From assembly GCA_016926235.1 (NCBI GenBank), contig JAFGOZ010000228.1, forward strand, positions 1-6,656: a stretch of 6,656 nt of DNA. The letters are read 5' to 3'. The notes below the pieces were generated by a model that was given only the letters and a program-made list of their open reading frames with translations, had not been told where the DNA came from and did no database searches. Position numbers and translations under genes: made by a program. The DNA comes from Bacteroidales bacterium (GTDB lineage Bacteria > Bacteroidota > Bacteroidia > Bacteroidales > UBA10428). Positions 1-6,335 of the stretch are shown here, piece by piece (position 1 is the stretch's first letter; every line of letters begins with the position of its first letter).

Positions 1-35
1 AAATGGGGTAAAAAAAGAATTATTATACTATGTCA

Positions 36-56
36 TTGTAAAACAAAGATTTACAA
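36..56. promoter_or_regulatory. AT-rich inverted repeat upstream of the first radical SAM gene, possible operator
   Basis: TTGTAAA at 36-42 is matched by its perfect complement TTTACAA at 50-56, with a 7-base centre. It sits about 75 bases ahead of the first start codon, where an operator would be plausible. The arms contain only one G:C pair each, so chance is a serious alternative in DNA this AT-rich. I could not fit a convincing Bacteroidota promoter (TTG, then TAnnTTTG) around it. The spacing matches neither the CRP nor the FNR consensus. Confidence 0.2.
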
Positions 57-74
57 ATATAAACCTGACGGCTA

Positions 75-116
75 TGGGGCTTTGCCCCGCGCTACTGTTA
101 AAAGGCTTTCAGCCTT
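75..116. repeat. Pair of REP-like hairpins just upstream of the radical SAM gene
   Basis: Two short hairpins lie 13 bases apart. The first is GGGGC (76-80), loop TTT, GCCCC (84-88), with a possible extra T:G pair at 75/89. The second is AAGGCT (102-107), loop TTC, AGCCTT (111-116). Both share a C-TTT-(CA)-G centre although their stems differ, and the same centre recurs in the group at 1073-1180. That pattern fits a dispersed palindromic repeat family of the REP type, which IS200-like REP-associated transposases are known to mobilise; no such transposase is in the window. The second hairpin ends only 14 bases before the start codon at 131, so it could also affect mRNA folding or act as a weak terminator for whatever lies upstream. 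Confidence 0.6.
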
Positions 117-130
117 AATTAAATTATACT

Positions 131-1009
131 ATGAATTATATCTTTTTCGGCATAAGATTCATGGCACGACACTGGATATTTGGCAAGACCGATCCCCTGA
201 TATGTGGTCTGGTACTTACAAATAAGTGTAACCTCCGATGCCGGCATTGTACAATAGTTGAACGCCCGGAGGATACAATGAGCTATGATGAGGCAATAAA
301 GGTAATTGATAAATTTTATGCTGAGGGCGGTCGATGCCTGTACCTGGAAGGAGGAGAACCTTTTATATGGAAGGATAACTCATATACAATGGAAGATATT
401 GTAAAATATGCGAAAGAAAAAGGCTATTTTACCGTAGTAATTTATACAAACGGCACAAAACCTTTGCAATCTATAGCCGACACAATATTTGTAAGTGTCG
501 ATGGATTGCAGGCTACACATGATCACCTGAGGGGGAAGTCATTCGATCGGATTATAGAGAATATTCAAGCATCGCAGCACTCTTCAATTTATATAAACTA
601 TACTATAAATTCTGTTAATAAGAATGATATTGAAGGTTTTTGTGAATATATAAGCCGGATTCCCCAGATTCGTGCAGCTTTTTTTTATTTTCATACTCCT
701 TACTATGGATACGATGACCTTTACCTGGATAAAAAGATCAGGGACGAAGTACTTTATACATTAATAGACTTAAAGAAGAAGTATAAAATATTAAATTCCA
801 TTGCTGGTCTTAAATCATCCATTCGAAATGACTGGAAGAAAAATCTTGATATCTGCCGTGTTTACGAGGGAGGGAAGTATTACAGATGTTGCAGGGAAAA
901 TAAGAATGGTGAGGTATGTAAGGATTGCGGTTATTTGAGCTATGCTGAAATTGATCAGACGATAAAATTAAAACCCGGGGCTATCAGAAATGCCATGAGG
1001 TATTTCTAA
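131..1009 (+). CDS. Radical SAM enzyme, MoaA/HpnH/SPASM-like, with a C-terminal cysteine cluster
   Basis: This is a 292-residue radical SAM enzyme, which should use a [4Fe-4S] cluster to cleave S-adenosylmethionine and start a radical reaction. The cluster site is C33-x3-C37-x2-C40 (CNLRCRHC), preceded by a strand LVLTNK. The SAM-binding GGEP motif is at 74-77, and TNG and SVDG strands follow, as in MoaA/SPASM-type barrels. The short hydrophobic lead (MNYIFFGIRFMARHWIFG) resembles that of HpnH-like enzymes more than a signal peptide. The C-terminal part has five further cysteines (242, 253, 254, 263, 266), which could bind an auxiliary iron-sulfur cluster as in SPASM or twitch domains, though the spacing is not one I can name. 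The substrate is unknown. The gene leads a same-strand group with a START-like protein and a HemN-like enzyme. The family call is secure; any specific reaction is not. Confidence 0.9.
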   Translation: MNYIFFGIRFMARHWIFGKTDPLICGLVLTNKCNLRCRHCTIVERPEDTMSYDEAIKVIDKFYAEGGRCLYLEGGEPFIWKDNSYTMEDIVKYAKEKGYFTVVIYTNGTKPLQSIADTIFVSVDGLQATHDHLRGKSFDRIIENIQASQHSSIYINYTINSVNKNDIEGFCEYISRIPQIRAAFFYFHTPYYGYDDLYLDKKIRDEVLYTLIDLKKKYKILNSIAGLKSSIRNDWKKNLDICRVYEGGKYYRCCRENKNGEVCKDCGYLSYAEIDQTIKLKPGAIRNAMRYF

Positions 1010-1011
1010 AA

Positions 1012-1242
1012 ATGAGTGATCAAATAAAAAATTATAAGATGATTGTATACCTTGCTAGGTGCATTAAATATAGCCCCTGGATTTATCCAGGGGTAAGTAA
1101 GTGCTCCTCAAAAATGCGGACTTTAGTCCGTAATAGTGATAAATCAGATTTTGTGAGATTATTTCCATGTGCTTTAGCACTTTTGTCAAATATTTCAATT
1201 TCTCCTGATAATAAATATTTCCAGGTTAAAATTGGTATATAA
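1012..1242 (+). CDS. Doubtful small ORF (76 aa), overlapping palindromic repeats
   Basis: An ATG-started reading frame begins 2 bases after the previous stop, and its TAA overlaps the next ATG by one base (TAATG), a geometry that favours a real, translationally coupled gene. Against that, the middle of the frame is occupied by three hairpins (1073-1094, 1115-1132, 1169-1180), and part of the peptide is simply their translation. The predicted protein has four cysteines, a weakly hydrophobic segment (LFPCALALLSNISI) and no domain I recognise. It could be a repeat-derived spurious ORF, the remnant of a gene disrupted by repeat insertion, or a genuine small protein. A peptide substrate for the neighbouring radical SAM enzyme is conceivable, but nothing in the sequence (leader, core repeats) supports it. 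Confidence 0.3.
   Translation: MSDQIKNYKMIVYLARCIKYSPWIYPGVSKCSSKMRTLVRNSDKSDFVRLFPCALALLSNISISPDNKYFQVKIGI
1073..1180. repeat. Cluster of three REP-like hairpins with TTTA loops
   Basis: Three perfect short palindromes follow each other. The first has stem CCCCTGGA (1074-1081), loop TTTA, complement at 1086-1093, plus a possible G:T pair at 1073/1094. The second has stem CGGAC (1117-1121), loop TTTA, GTCCG (1126-1130), extendable by a G:T and a T:A pair to 1115-1132. The third is GTGC (1169-1172), loop TTTA, GCAC (1177-1180). Stems differ while the loop is the same, and the two later ones share the CTTTAG centre also seen, slightly altered, at 76-116. This is the signature of a REP-like family rather than of one duplicated segment. 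They lie between two co-directional genes, within a doubtful small ORF. Confidence 0.6.
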
Positions 1243-1814
1243 TGAGACATAAGATTCAATTGGTTTTTGTTTTAACCAGCATTTCAGTTATAAGTTTTTC
1301 TCAGGATAGCACAAATGTTAAATGCGCTTTCGTAAATACGGATTCAAGTTATGCGTTTTATGGTACTTTCAAGGTAAACGCCGATATAAACTGCCTGATG
1401 AAAATATGCTTTGAATATGACCATATAAGCAAACTGGCTCCCGACGCTAAGGAAGTAACCCAACTGGAAAAAGGTGACAGGTGGAACAAAATAAAATATG
1501 TGTTTCAACGGTTTAAAATATTTGAAAATACTTCGGTATGGTACCGGAAGCAAAATTTTGAAAAGTATCGTATTGATTTCTTTTTACTTTCGAGTGAGAA
1601 CAATCATGAACTTATGCCCAGATTATTGACCTCATACGGTTTTTATAAGTTTACGAAACAGGATGATCGGATAAAGGTGGAGTACTACCAGAGCTGCCAG
1701 TTACAAAAGGGTACCATAGCTAAAATGTATATCAATGCGGTTAAAAAAGCTGCTGCTCAGTTCATGGACCGGCTTTTGGAATATTCGCTGGAAATATGCG
1801 GTATTATCAAATAA
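1242..1814 (+). CDS. Exported START/SRPBCC-like protein
   Basis: The 190-residue product starts with a signal peptide (MRHKIQLVFVLTSISVISFS, probable cleavage before Q21), so it should act in the periplasm or at a membrane surface. Residues from about 39 to 185 look like a START/SRPBCC fold: a first strand (FYGTFKVNA), a helical segment with the typical Y-D-H pattern (CFEYDHISKLAP, 56-67), several long strands rich in aromatic residues, and a closing amphipathic helix (about 156-183). Proteins of this fold hold hydrophobic ligands such as lipids, sterols or polyketides in a deep cavity. The assignment rests on pattern and predicted secondary structure, not on an invariant motif. The start codon overlaps the previous stop and the next gene begins 11 bases after this one, consistent with an operon. 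A lipid-type ligand acted on by the two radical SAM neighbours is inference. Confidence 0.65.
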   Translation: MRHKIQLVFVLTSISVISFSQDSTNVKCAFVNTDSSYAFYGTFKVNADINCLMKICFEYDHISKLAPDAKEVTQLEKGDRWNKIKYVFQRFKIFENTSVWYRKQNFEKYRIDFFLLSSENNHELMPRLLTSYGFYKFTKQDDRIKVEYYQSCQLQKGTIAKMYINAVKKAAAQFMDRLLEYSLEICGIIK

Positions 1815-1825
1815 TGGAATAACTT

Positions 1826-3121
1826 ATGTTGTCAGATTATATAAGAAAACGCATAAGCAGGTACTTTACTCATCAGGACGAAATTACCTTCCTTAATAAA
1901 CCGCCGTCTATTGACGATATTGAAAGAAATTTTAACGAGATTTATGAAACAGGATTGTATTTGCATATACCGTTTTGTGAACGAATTTGTCCTTACTGTC
2001 CCTATAATAAGGAGATATACAATGAACAGTTATGCATGGAATATGTAAAAAACATAATGGTGGAAATTGATACCTATGCCTCAATGCTTAAAAATAAGCC
2101 GGTAACCACATTTTATATTGGGGGGGGTACACCTACCACTATGCTTGGGAAAGGCCTGGAACAAATTTTGAATCATATTTACAAGCGGTTTTCGATGCAC
2201 TGTGATATACACCTGGAGAGCCACCCAAACCATCTGACTGCTGAAAACCTGAATTATATTGAAGCTTTAGGTGTAAAGTATTTAAGCATCGGAGTGGAAG
2301 CATTACAGGATCATCACTTGAAAGCCATTAAGCGTCCTTATACCGTTAATGAAGCAAAAAAAAGTATTGAAAGGGCTGTAAACCTTGGCTTTAAATGCGT
2401 AAACATTGATTATATTTTTGATCTTCCCGGACAAACAAAAAAGGAGATAGAGGATGCGGCGAATGAAATTGTAAATATGGGTGTGCACCAGGTTGCTACT
2501 TATCCGTTGTTTCGTTTTGATTACACCCGGATGGGTGCAGAATTCAAATCAAATAGAGGTTCTGTAAGCACTATGTTTCGCAGACGCAAATTTTTGAAAA
2601 TTTTTGAAGATATTTTGTACGATCAAGATTTCTATCGTTCTTCTGTTTGGGCTTTTACAAAAAACGGGACAGACAAATATTGTTCTGTAACTGTGCCTTT
2701 ATACCTGGGGCTGGGTGCCAGTGGCAGTTCGTATTTAAAGGATATTTTTTATGTCAATACATTTAGCGTGGCGGAATATAATAAAGCAATACAACAAGGC
2801 AGGCTTCCTATTGCGTTGTCGATTGAACTTTTGAATGAGATGCAAATGGCAGGATGGTTGTATTGGCGTATATATGAAACGCGGTTCAGAAAGAGTGATT
2901 TTAAAAACAGGTTTGATCTGCCTTTTGATGAAAAATATGGGAAACAGATGAACTGGCTTCGTCGAATGGGCTATTTAAAAAATGGGTCGGATGACATTAC
3001 CCTTACAGATAGGGGTGCTTATTGGATCCATGCATTTGAGGACTATTTTTCGATAAACTATATTAACAAGTTGTGGGGAACATCTAAGAATAATCCATGG
3101 CCGGAGAAGGTTGTATTATAA
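1826..3121 (+). CDS. HemN/HemW-superfamily radical SAM protein, not a canonical coproporphyrinogen oxidase
   Basis: This 431-residue protein has the HemN-family layout. YLHIPFC leads into the cluster site C51-x3-C55-x2-C58, the SAM-binding GGGTPT lies at 99-104, and SIGVEALQD, DYIFDLPGQT and a GLGASGSSYL strand follow. A C-terminal helical region ending in LTDRGAYWIHAFEDYF matches the position of the HemN C-terminal domain. True HemN has a fourth cysteine two residues after the motif; here that position is Tyr60 (CPYCPYNK), as in HemW and the HemN-like methyltransferase or cyclopropanase groups. It is therefore likely to be a paralogue with another substrate, such as a lipid, polyketide or heme-related compound, rather than the heme-synthesis enzyme. 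The GGG motif is encoded by a run of eight G (2120-2127). It lies 11 bases after the START-like gene, and no terminator is visible downstream. Confidence 0.88.
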   Translation: MLSDYIRKRISRYFTHQDEITFLNKPPSIDDIERNFNEIYETGLYLHIPFCERICPYCPYNKEIYNEQLCMEYVKNIMVEIDTYASMLKNKPVTTFYIGGGTPTTMLGKGLEQILNHIYKRFSMHCDIHLESHPNHLTAENLNYIEALGVKYLSIGVEALQDHHLKAIKRPYTVNEAKKSIERAVNLGFKCVNIDYIFDLPGQTKKEIEDAANEIVNMGVHQVATYPLFRFDYTRMGAEFKSNRGSVSTMFRRRKFLKIFEDILYDQDFYRSSVWAFTKNGTDKYCSVTVPLYLGLGASGSSYLKDIFYVNTFSVAEYNKAIQQGRLPIALSIELLNEMQMAGWLYWRIYETRFRKSDFKNRFDLPFDEKYGKQMNWLRRMGYLKNGSDDITLTDRGAYWIHAFEDYFSINYINKLWGTSKNNPWPEKVVL

Positions 3122-3190
3122 TGAATATTAAAAGGTGTTAAAATTATTCCAAAATACATTTTGAGGTAAACATTTTATCATTTTCATCGT

Positions 3191-3205
3191 TACTTAAGTT
3201 AAGTA
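3191..3205. promoter_or_regulatory. Palindrome at the start codon of the metal operon, possible operator
   Basis: TACTTAA (3191-3197) and TTAAGTA (3199-3205) form a perfect 7+1+7 dyad whose last base is the A of the ATG at 3205. An operator in this place could let a repressor block both transcription and translation of the metal-handling genes. The core ACTTAAGT is itself an 8-bp perfect palindrome. The position is suggestive, but the sequence is AT-rich and no regulator gene is present in the window. A clear promoter was not identified; TACATTTTG at 3155-3163 is one base away from the spacing of the Bacteroidota -7 consensus TAnnTTTG. Confidence 0.25.
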
Positions 3206-3591
3206 TGAAAAGAATAACATCCATATTATTCTCCTTATTTTATTTGCTGGTTTCTGCGGGCATTATGGTAAATTTCCATTATTGCCATGGTACACTTGCT
3301 TCGGTAAAGATATTTACAGACAAAGGAAATTGTGGTTGCAACTCCACAATGGACAATAATGGTTGTTGTAAGAATGAAACATATGTAGTTCAACTAAAGG
3401 ACGACCAGCAGGCAAGTCAAAATGCAGTTATTATACCTGATTTGCCTGTGGTTGATATACTTGTTTCAGAAACTACTTCTAATAGCATAAATAAAGTATT
3501 TTCTATTAATAATCTCAGGTTCTATGATCTTCCACCACCTGAAAGACCTTCCAAATTTATTCTTAATTGCTCGCTCACCTATTACGGCTAA
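3205..3591 (+). CDS. HYC_CC_PP family exported protein, metal operon
   Basis: The 128-residue protein begins with a hydrophobic export or anchor segment (MKRITSILFSLFYLLVSAGIMV). It then shows the three signatures that name this Bacteroidota family: H25-Y26-C27, C54-C55, and a proline run at 110-112 (LPPPERP). Further cysteines at 43, 45 and 122 make it strikingly Cys-rich for an exported protein. The family has no established biochemical role that I know of; the histidine and cysteine pairs suggest soft-metal binding. The HYC motif lies just after the hydrophobic segment, so it would sit at the outer face of the inner membrane if the segment is not cleaved. It precedes an HMA-domain protein (82-base gap from its stop to the chosen start) and a TonB-dependent receptor on the same strand, which supports a part in metal uptake or detoxification. 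Family call is strong, function is inference. Confidence 0.85.
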   Translation: MKRITSILFSLFYLLVSAGIMVNFHYCHGTLASVKIFTDKGNCGCNSTMDNNGCCKNETYVVQLKDDQQASQNAVIIPDLPVVDILVSETTSNSINKVFSINNLRFYDLPPPERPSKFILNCSLTYYG

Positions 3592-3673
3592 TTTTAAATG
3601 ATTGTTTCTTTAAACTTAGGATAGCATAATGTGCTTTCTTAACCTTTTATTGTTCAATTTAAAATTAGTAATC

Positions 3674-4033
3674 ATGAAAACAAATCATTTTTTTATAATA
3701 GCCTTCCTTGTATTTGCATTTACTATATCTGCTAATGCCCAGGAAAAAACAAATTCCATCGATACCCTGAATTTTCAAGTATCCGGAGTATGTAACAGTT
3801 GTAAAGCCCGTATTGAAAATGCTGCCTTGATCAAAGGAGTGAAACAGGCAAATTGGAATAAAGAAACCCAGATGCTGACAGTAGTTTTTAATAGTACCAA
3901 AACTACTGAAGATAATATCCATAAGTCAATTGCTGATGCCGGCCATGATACCGAAAAGATAAAAGCTTCTGATGAAGCCTATAGCAAGCTCCCGAAATGT
4001 TGTGCCTATCGGGATGGTATTAAAGTTCACTAA
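3674..4033 (+). CDS. Periplasmic heavy-metal-associated (HMA) domain protein
   Basis: A 119-residue metal-binding protein of the ferredoxin-like HMA fold, related to MerP and copper chaperones. The signal peptide MKTNHFFIIAFLVFAFTISANA ends in a standard A-x-A type site before Q23. The HMA domain runs from about 32 to 97 with the metal site GVCNSC (C40, C43). The usual methionine before the first cysteine of GMTCxxC is not preserved in this variant. A tail outside the HMA fold carries C109-C110. An in-frame ATG at 3629 would add 15 residues (MCFLNLLLFNLKLVI) and spoil the signal peptide, so the start at 3674 is preferred. The stop is 3 bases from the next ATG, so it is almost certainly co-translated with the receptor gene. 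Likely cargo is Cu(I) or another thiophilic metal; which one cannot be told from sequence. Confidence 0.88.
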   Translation: MKTNHFFIIAFLVFAFTISANAQEKTNSIDTLNFQVSGVCNSCKARIENAALIKGVKQANWNKETQMLTVVFNSTKTTEDNIHKSIADAGHDTEKIKASDEAYSKLPKCCAYRDGIKVH

Positions 4034-4036
4034 AGA

Positions 4037-6280
4037 ATGAAGATACAAGTCTTAACCTTAATCATATGCTTCTTTCTTTCCGCAAATCTTTGGGCACAGA
4101 AAGAACAGAAAAAGCTGGAAGGAAAAGTAACAGAGTTTAAGAATGGAAATGTGACTTCTCTGACAGGGGCCAATGTTTACTGGCAGGGAACAACAGTTGG
4201 TGCGACTTCGGATCTGGAGGGAAAATTCACCATTGAACGTGTTCCTGAAACCAAACAACTTATCGTAAGTTATATTGGCTATCAAAACGATACCATTGAT
4301 ACAGATGGAATGGATTTCCTCGAAGTTCAACTAAGTGAAAATATTGAACTGAAGGAAGTAAAGGTTGTGAAACGAAATAAATCTACTTATATCTCGTATA
4401 TTGATCCCATTAAGGTGGAGAAGATTGGGGAGAAGGAACTTCTGAAAGCTGCGTGCTGCAACTTAAGTGAAAGCTTTGAAACCAGTCCGAGCGTAGATGT
4501 TTCTTTTACAGATGCGGTCACAGGGACACGTCAGATACAGCTGCTTGGACTGGCGGGACCTTATACGCAGATAACACGGGAAAACATGCCGGATATCCGG
4601 GGTCTTTCAGCTATTTATGGACTTACCTTTGTTCCCGGAACCTGGATTGAAAGTATTCAGCTTAACAAGGGTACGGGTTCTGTAGTTAATGGGTATGAAG
4701 GTATTACGGGACAGATTAACATGGAGCTTCGTAAGCCTGAATCCGCTGATCGTTTATATCTGAATGGATATACTAATGAAGAGGGTCGAATGGAACTTAA
4801 CCTGAATGTTGCGCACAAGTTTAAAGGGGATCAATTATCTACAGCAGTTTTATTGCATGCGAAGGATAATACTATAAAATGGGACCGCAACAGCGATGGG
4901 TTTTTGGATCATCCTTTAGGCCGGAATCTAATTGCTTTGAACCGTTGGAAATATGTGTCTCAAAATGGATTGCAAATTCAATTAGGTATGAAAGGAACGT
5001 ATATCGACAACTTGGGTGGCCAGGTTGATTTTAATCATGAAGGTTACGATCCATCGGCTGGAATTTGGGGTATGCACTTGAATTTAAAACGTATGGAAGC
5101 ATTTACTAAGATAGGCAAGGTTTATGAAGATAAACCCTGGCGATCTATGGGGCTTCAGGTTTCCGGCTCAGTGTATGAGCAGGATAGTTATTTTGGTTTA
5201 AATACGTATGATGCCGGTCAGAATACATTTTACAGTAACTTCATATACCAGGATATTTTTGGTAATACGGATCATAAGTTCCGTACAGGCGTGAGTTTTA
5301 TTGCAGATGAGTATACCGAGCAACTGAACGATACATCCTATGACAGAACGGAAATGGTGCCCGGTGCATATTTTGAATATACATACAGTCATCTGGATAA
5401 ATTCAATGCAGTAGCAGGCATCCGGGGTGATTATCATAATCTTTACGGTCCATTTATAACACCCAGACTTCATTTAAGATATGCAATAACTTCTAAAACA
5501 GTATTTCGGGCTTCAGCAGGGCGGGGCCAACGTACGGCAAATATATTCTCAGAAAACAATGGATTATTTGCCAGTTCGCGCCAATTCATTGTGCATTCGG
5601 ATGGGAACAACAAACCGTATGGATTAAAACCTGAAGTAGCATGGAATTATGGCATAAACCTGACACAGAATTTTAAACTGGACTACAGGGAGGGTAGCAT
5701 AAGTTTTGATTTTTACCGGACTGATTTTGAAAACCAGGTGGTTATTGATCTGGATCAGGATCCGCAACAAGTGCATTTCTATAACCTCGAAGGTAAATCT
5801 TATTCCAAAAGTTTTCAGGCACAGGTTGATTATGAGTTGATAAAAAGGCTGGATGTGAGGCTTGCTTATCGTTGGTATGATGTAAAGACTACTTATCATG
5901 GTGAACTTTTGGAAAAGCCATTGGTAGCTCGTCATCGTGCATTTATCAACCTGGCATACACTACTCGAAAATACTGGAATTTTGATTATACTTTAAACTG
6001 GCAGGGACAAAAGCGGATACCATTTACAGGAAGTAACCCTGAGGAATACCAGTTGGATGATTTTTCTCCATCATTTATATTGATGAATGCACAAATAAGT
6101 AAAACCTGGAGGGAGAAATATGAGCTTTATGCCGGGATTGAAAATTTGTTGGATTATGTACAAAAGGATCCCATCCTTTCAAGTAACCAGCCTTTCGGTC
6201 CGTATTTTGACAGTTCGCTGATTTGGGGGCCTATTTTTGGAAGAAATATCTATGTGGGATTTCGTTTGAAGATAAAATAA
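4037..6280 (+). CDS. TonB-dependent outer-membrane receptor, metal-associated
   Basis: The 747-residue product is an outer-membrane beta-barrel transporter powered by TonB/ExbBD. In order it shows a signal peptide (1-20, ending LWA), a carboxypeptidase-regulatory-like domain (about 27-100, with GTTVGATSDLEGKFTI and VSYIGYQ), a plug domain (about 125-235) and a barrel up to the final strand NIYVGFRLKIK. At the start of the plug is KAACCNLSESFE, with C140-C141. The block that follows (PSVDVSFTDAVTGTRQIQLLGLAG) is, from memory, typical of a Bacteroidota receptor subfamily found beside HMA and heavy-metal genes. It follows the HMA gene by 3 bases and ends just before a strong hairpin, so it closes the operon. 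Import of copper or a chelated soft metal is the likely role. No SusD partner is present, which argues against glycan uptake. The length is normal and no frameshift is visible. Confidence 0.92.
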   Translation: MKIQVLTLIICFFLSANLWAQKEQKKLEGKVTEFKNGNVTSLTGANVYWQGTTVGATSDLEGKFTIERVPETKQLIVSYIGYQNDTIDTDGMDFLEVQLSENIELKEVKVVKRNKSTYISYIDPIKVEKIGEKELLKAACCNLSESFETSPSVDVSFTDAVTGTRQIQLLGLAGPYTQITRENMPDIRGLSAIYGLTFVPGTWIESIQLNKGTGSVVNGYEGITGQINMELRKPESADRLYLNGYTNEEGRMELNLNVAHKFKGDQLSTAVLLHAKDNTIKWDRNSDGFLDHPLGRNLIALNRWKYVSQNGLQIQLGMKGTYIDNLGGQVDFNHEGYDPSAGIWGMHLNLKRMEAFTKIGKVYEDKPWRSMGLQVSGSVYEQDSYFGLNTYDAGQNTFYSNFIYQDIFGNTDHKFRTGVSFIADEYTEQLNDTSYDRTEMVPGAYFEYTYSHLDKFNAVAGIRGDYHNLYGPFITPRLHLRYAITSKTVFRASAGRGQRTANIFSENNGLFASSRQFIVHSDGNNKPYGLKPEVAWNYGINLTQNFKLDYREGSISFDFYRTDFENQVVIDLDQDPQQVHFYNLEGKSYSKSFQAQVDYELIKRLDVRLAYRWYDVKTTYHGELLEKPLVARHRAFINLAYTTRKYWNFDYTLNWQGQKRIPFTGSNPEEYQLDDFSPSFILMNAQISKTWREKYELYAGIENLLDYVQKDPILSSNQPFGPYFDSSLIWGPIFGRNIYVGFRLKIK

Positions 6281-6291
6281 TAACACCTAAA

Positions 6292-6329
6292 AAATCAGAA
6301 ACTCCCTGTTTTAAGGGAGTTTCTGATTT
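6292..6329. terminator. Bidirectional intrinsic terminator between convergent genes
   Basis: A perfect 16-bp stem (6292-6307 with 6314-6329) closes a 6-base loop, GTTTTA. It begins 11 bases after the receptor stop and ends 6 bases before the stop of the opposing gene. On the - strand the stem is followed by six U (complement of A 6289-6294), the standard intrinsic form. On the + strand only the UUU at the stem's own end is present, so termination is likely stronger for the - strand gene. Confidence 0.85.
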
Positions 6330-6335
6330 GTAGGA

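Noticed and set aside
75..116. Riboswitch or CRISPR-like array upstream of the first gene
   Set aside because: Two small separate hairpins with no larger conserved architecture, no regular repeat-spacer units, and relatives of the same hairpins elsewhere point to REP-like repeats.
1814..1822. ATG-GAA-TAA overlapping the stop of the START-like gene
   Set aside because: Two codons then stop; it is not a gene. The next ATG at 1826 starts the HemN-like protein.
131..3121. Heme or cobalamin biosynthesis operon
   Set aside because: The HemN-like enzyme lacks the fourth HemN cysteine and no other tetrapyrrole gene is present.
3121..3141. Six-codon mini-ORF (MNIKRC) starting in a TAATG overlap with the HemN-like gene, considered as a leader peptide
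   Set aside because: Too short to support, no attenuator hairpins follow, and such overlaps are common by chance in AT-rich DNA.
3629..3673. Upstream in-frame ATG giving a 15-residue longer HMA protein
   Set aside because: The extension would bury a canonical signal peptide that begins at 3674; nothing in the extra residues looks functional.
5198..5935. Open frames on the - strand inside the receptor gene
   Set aside because: They are antisense to a well-supported barrel-coding sequence and show no domain or export signal.
4037..6280. SusC-type glycan receptor
   Set aside because: No SusD partner, shorter than typical SusC, and the upstream HMA and HYC_CC_PP genes indicate metal rather than glycan.
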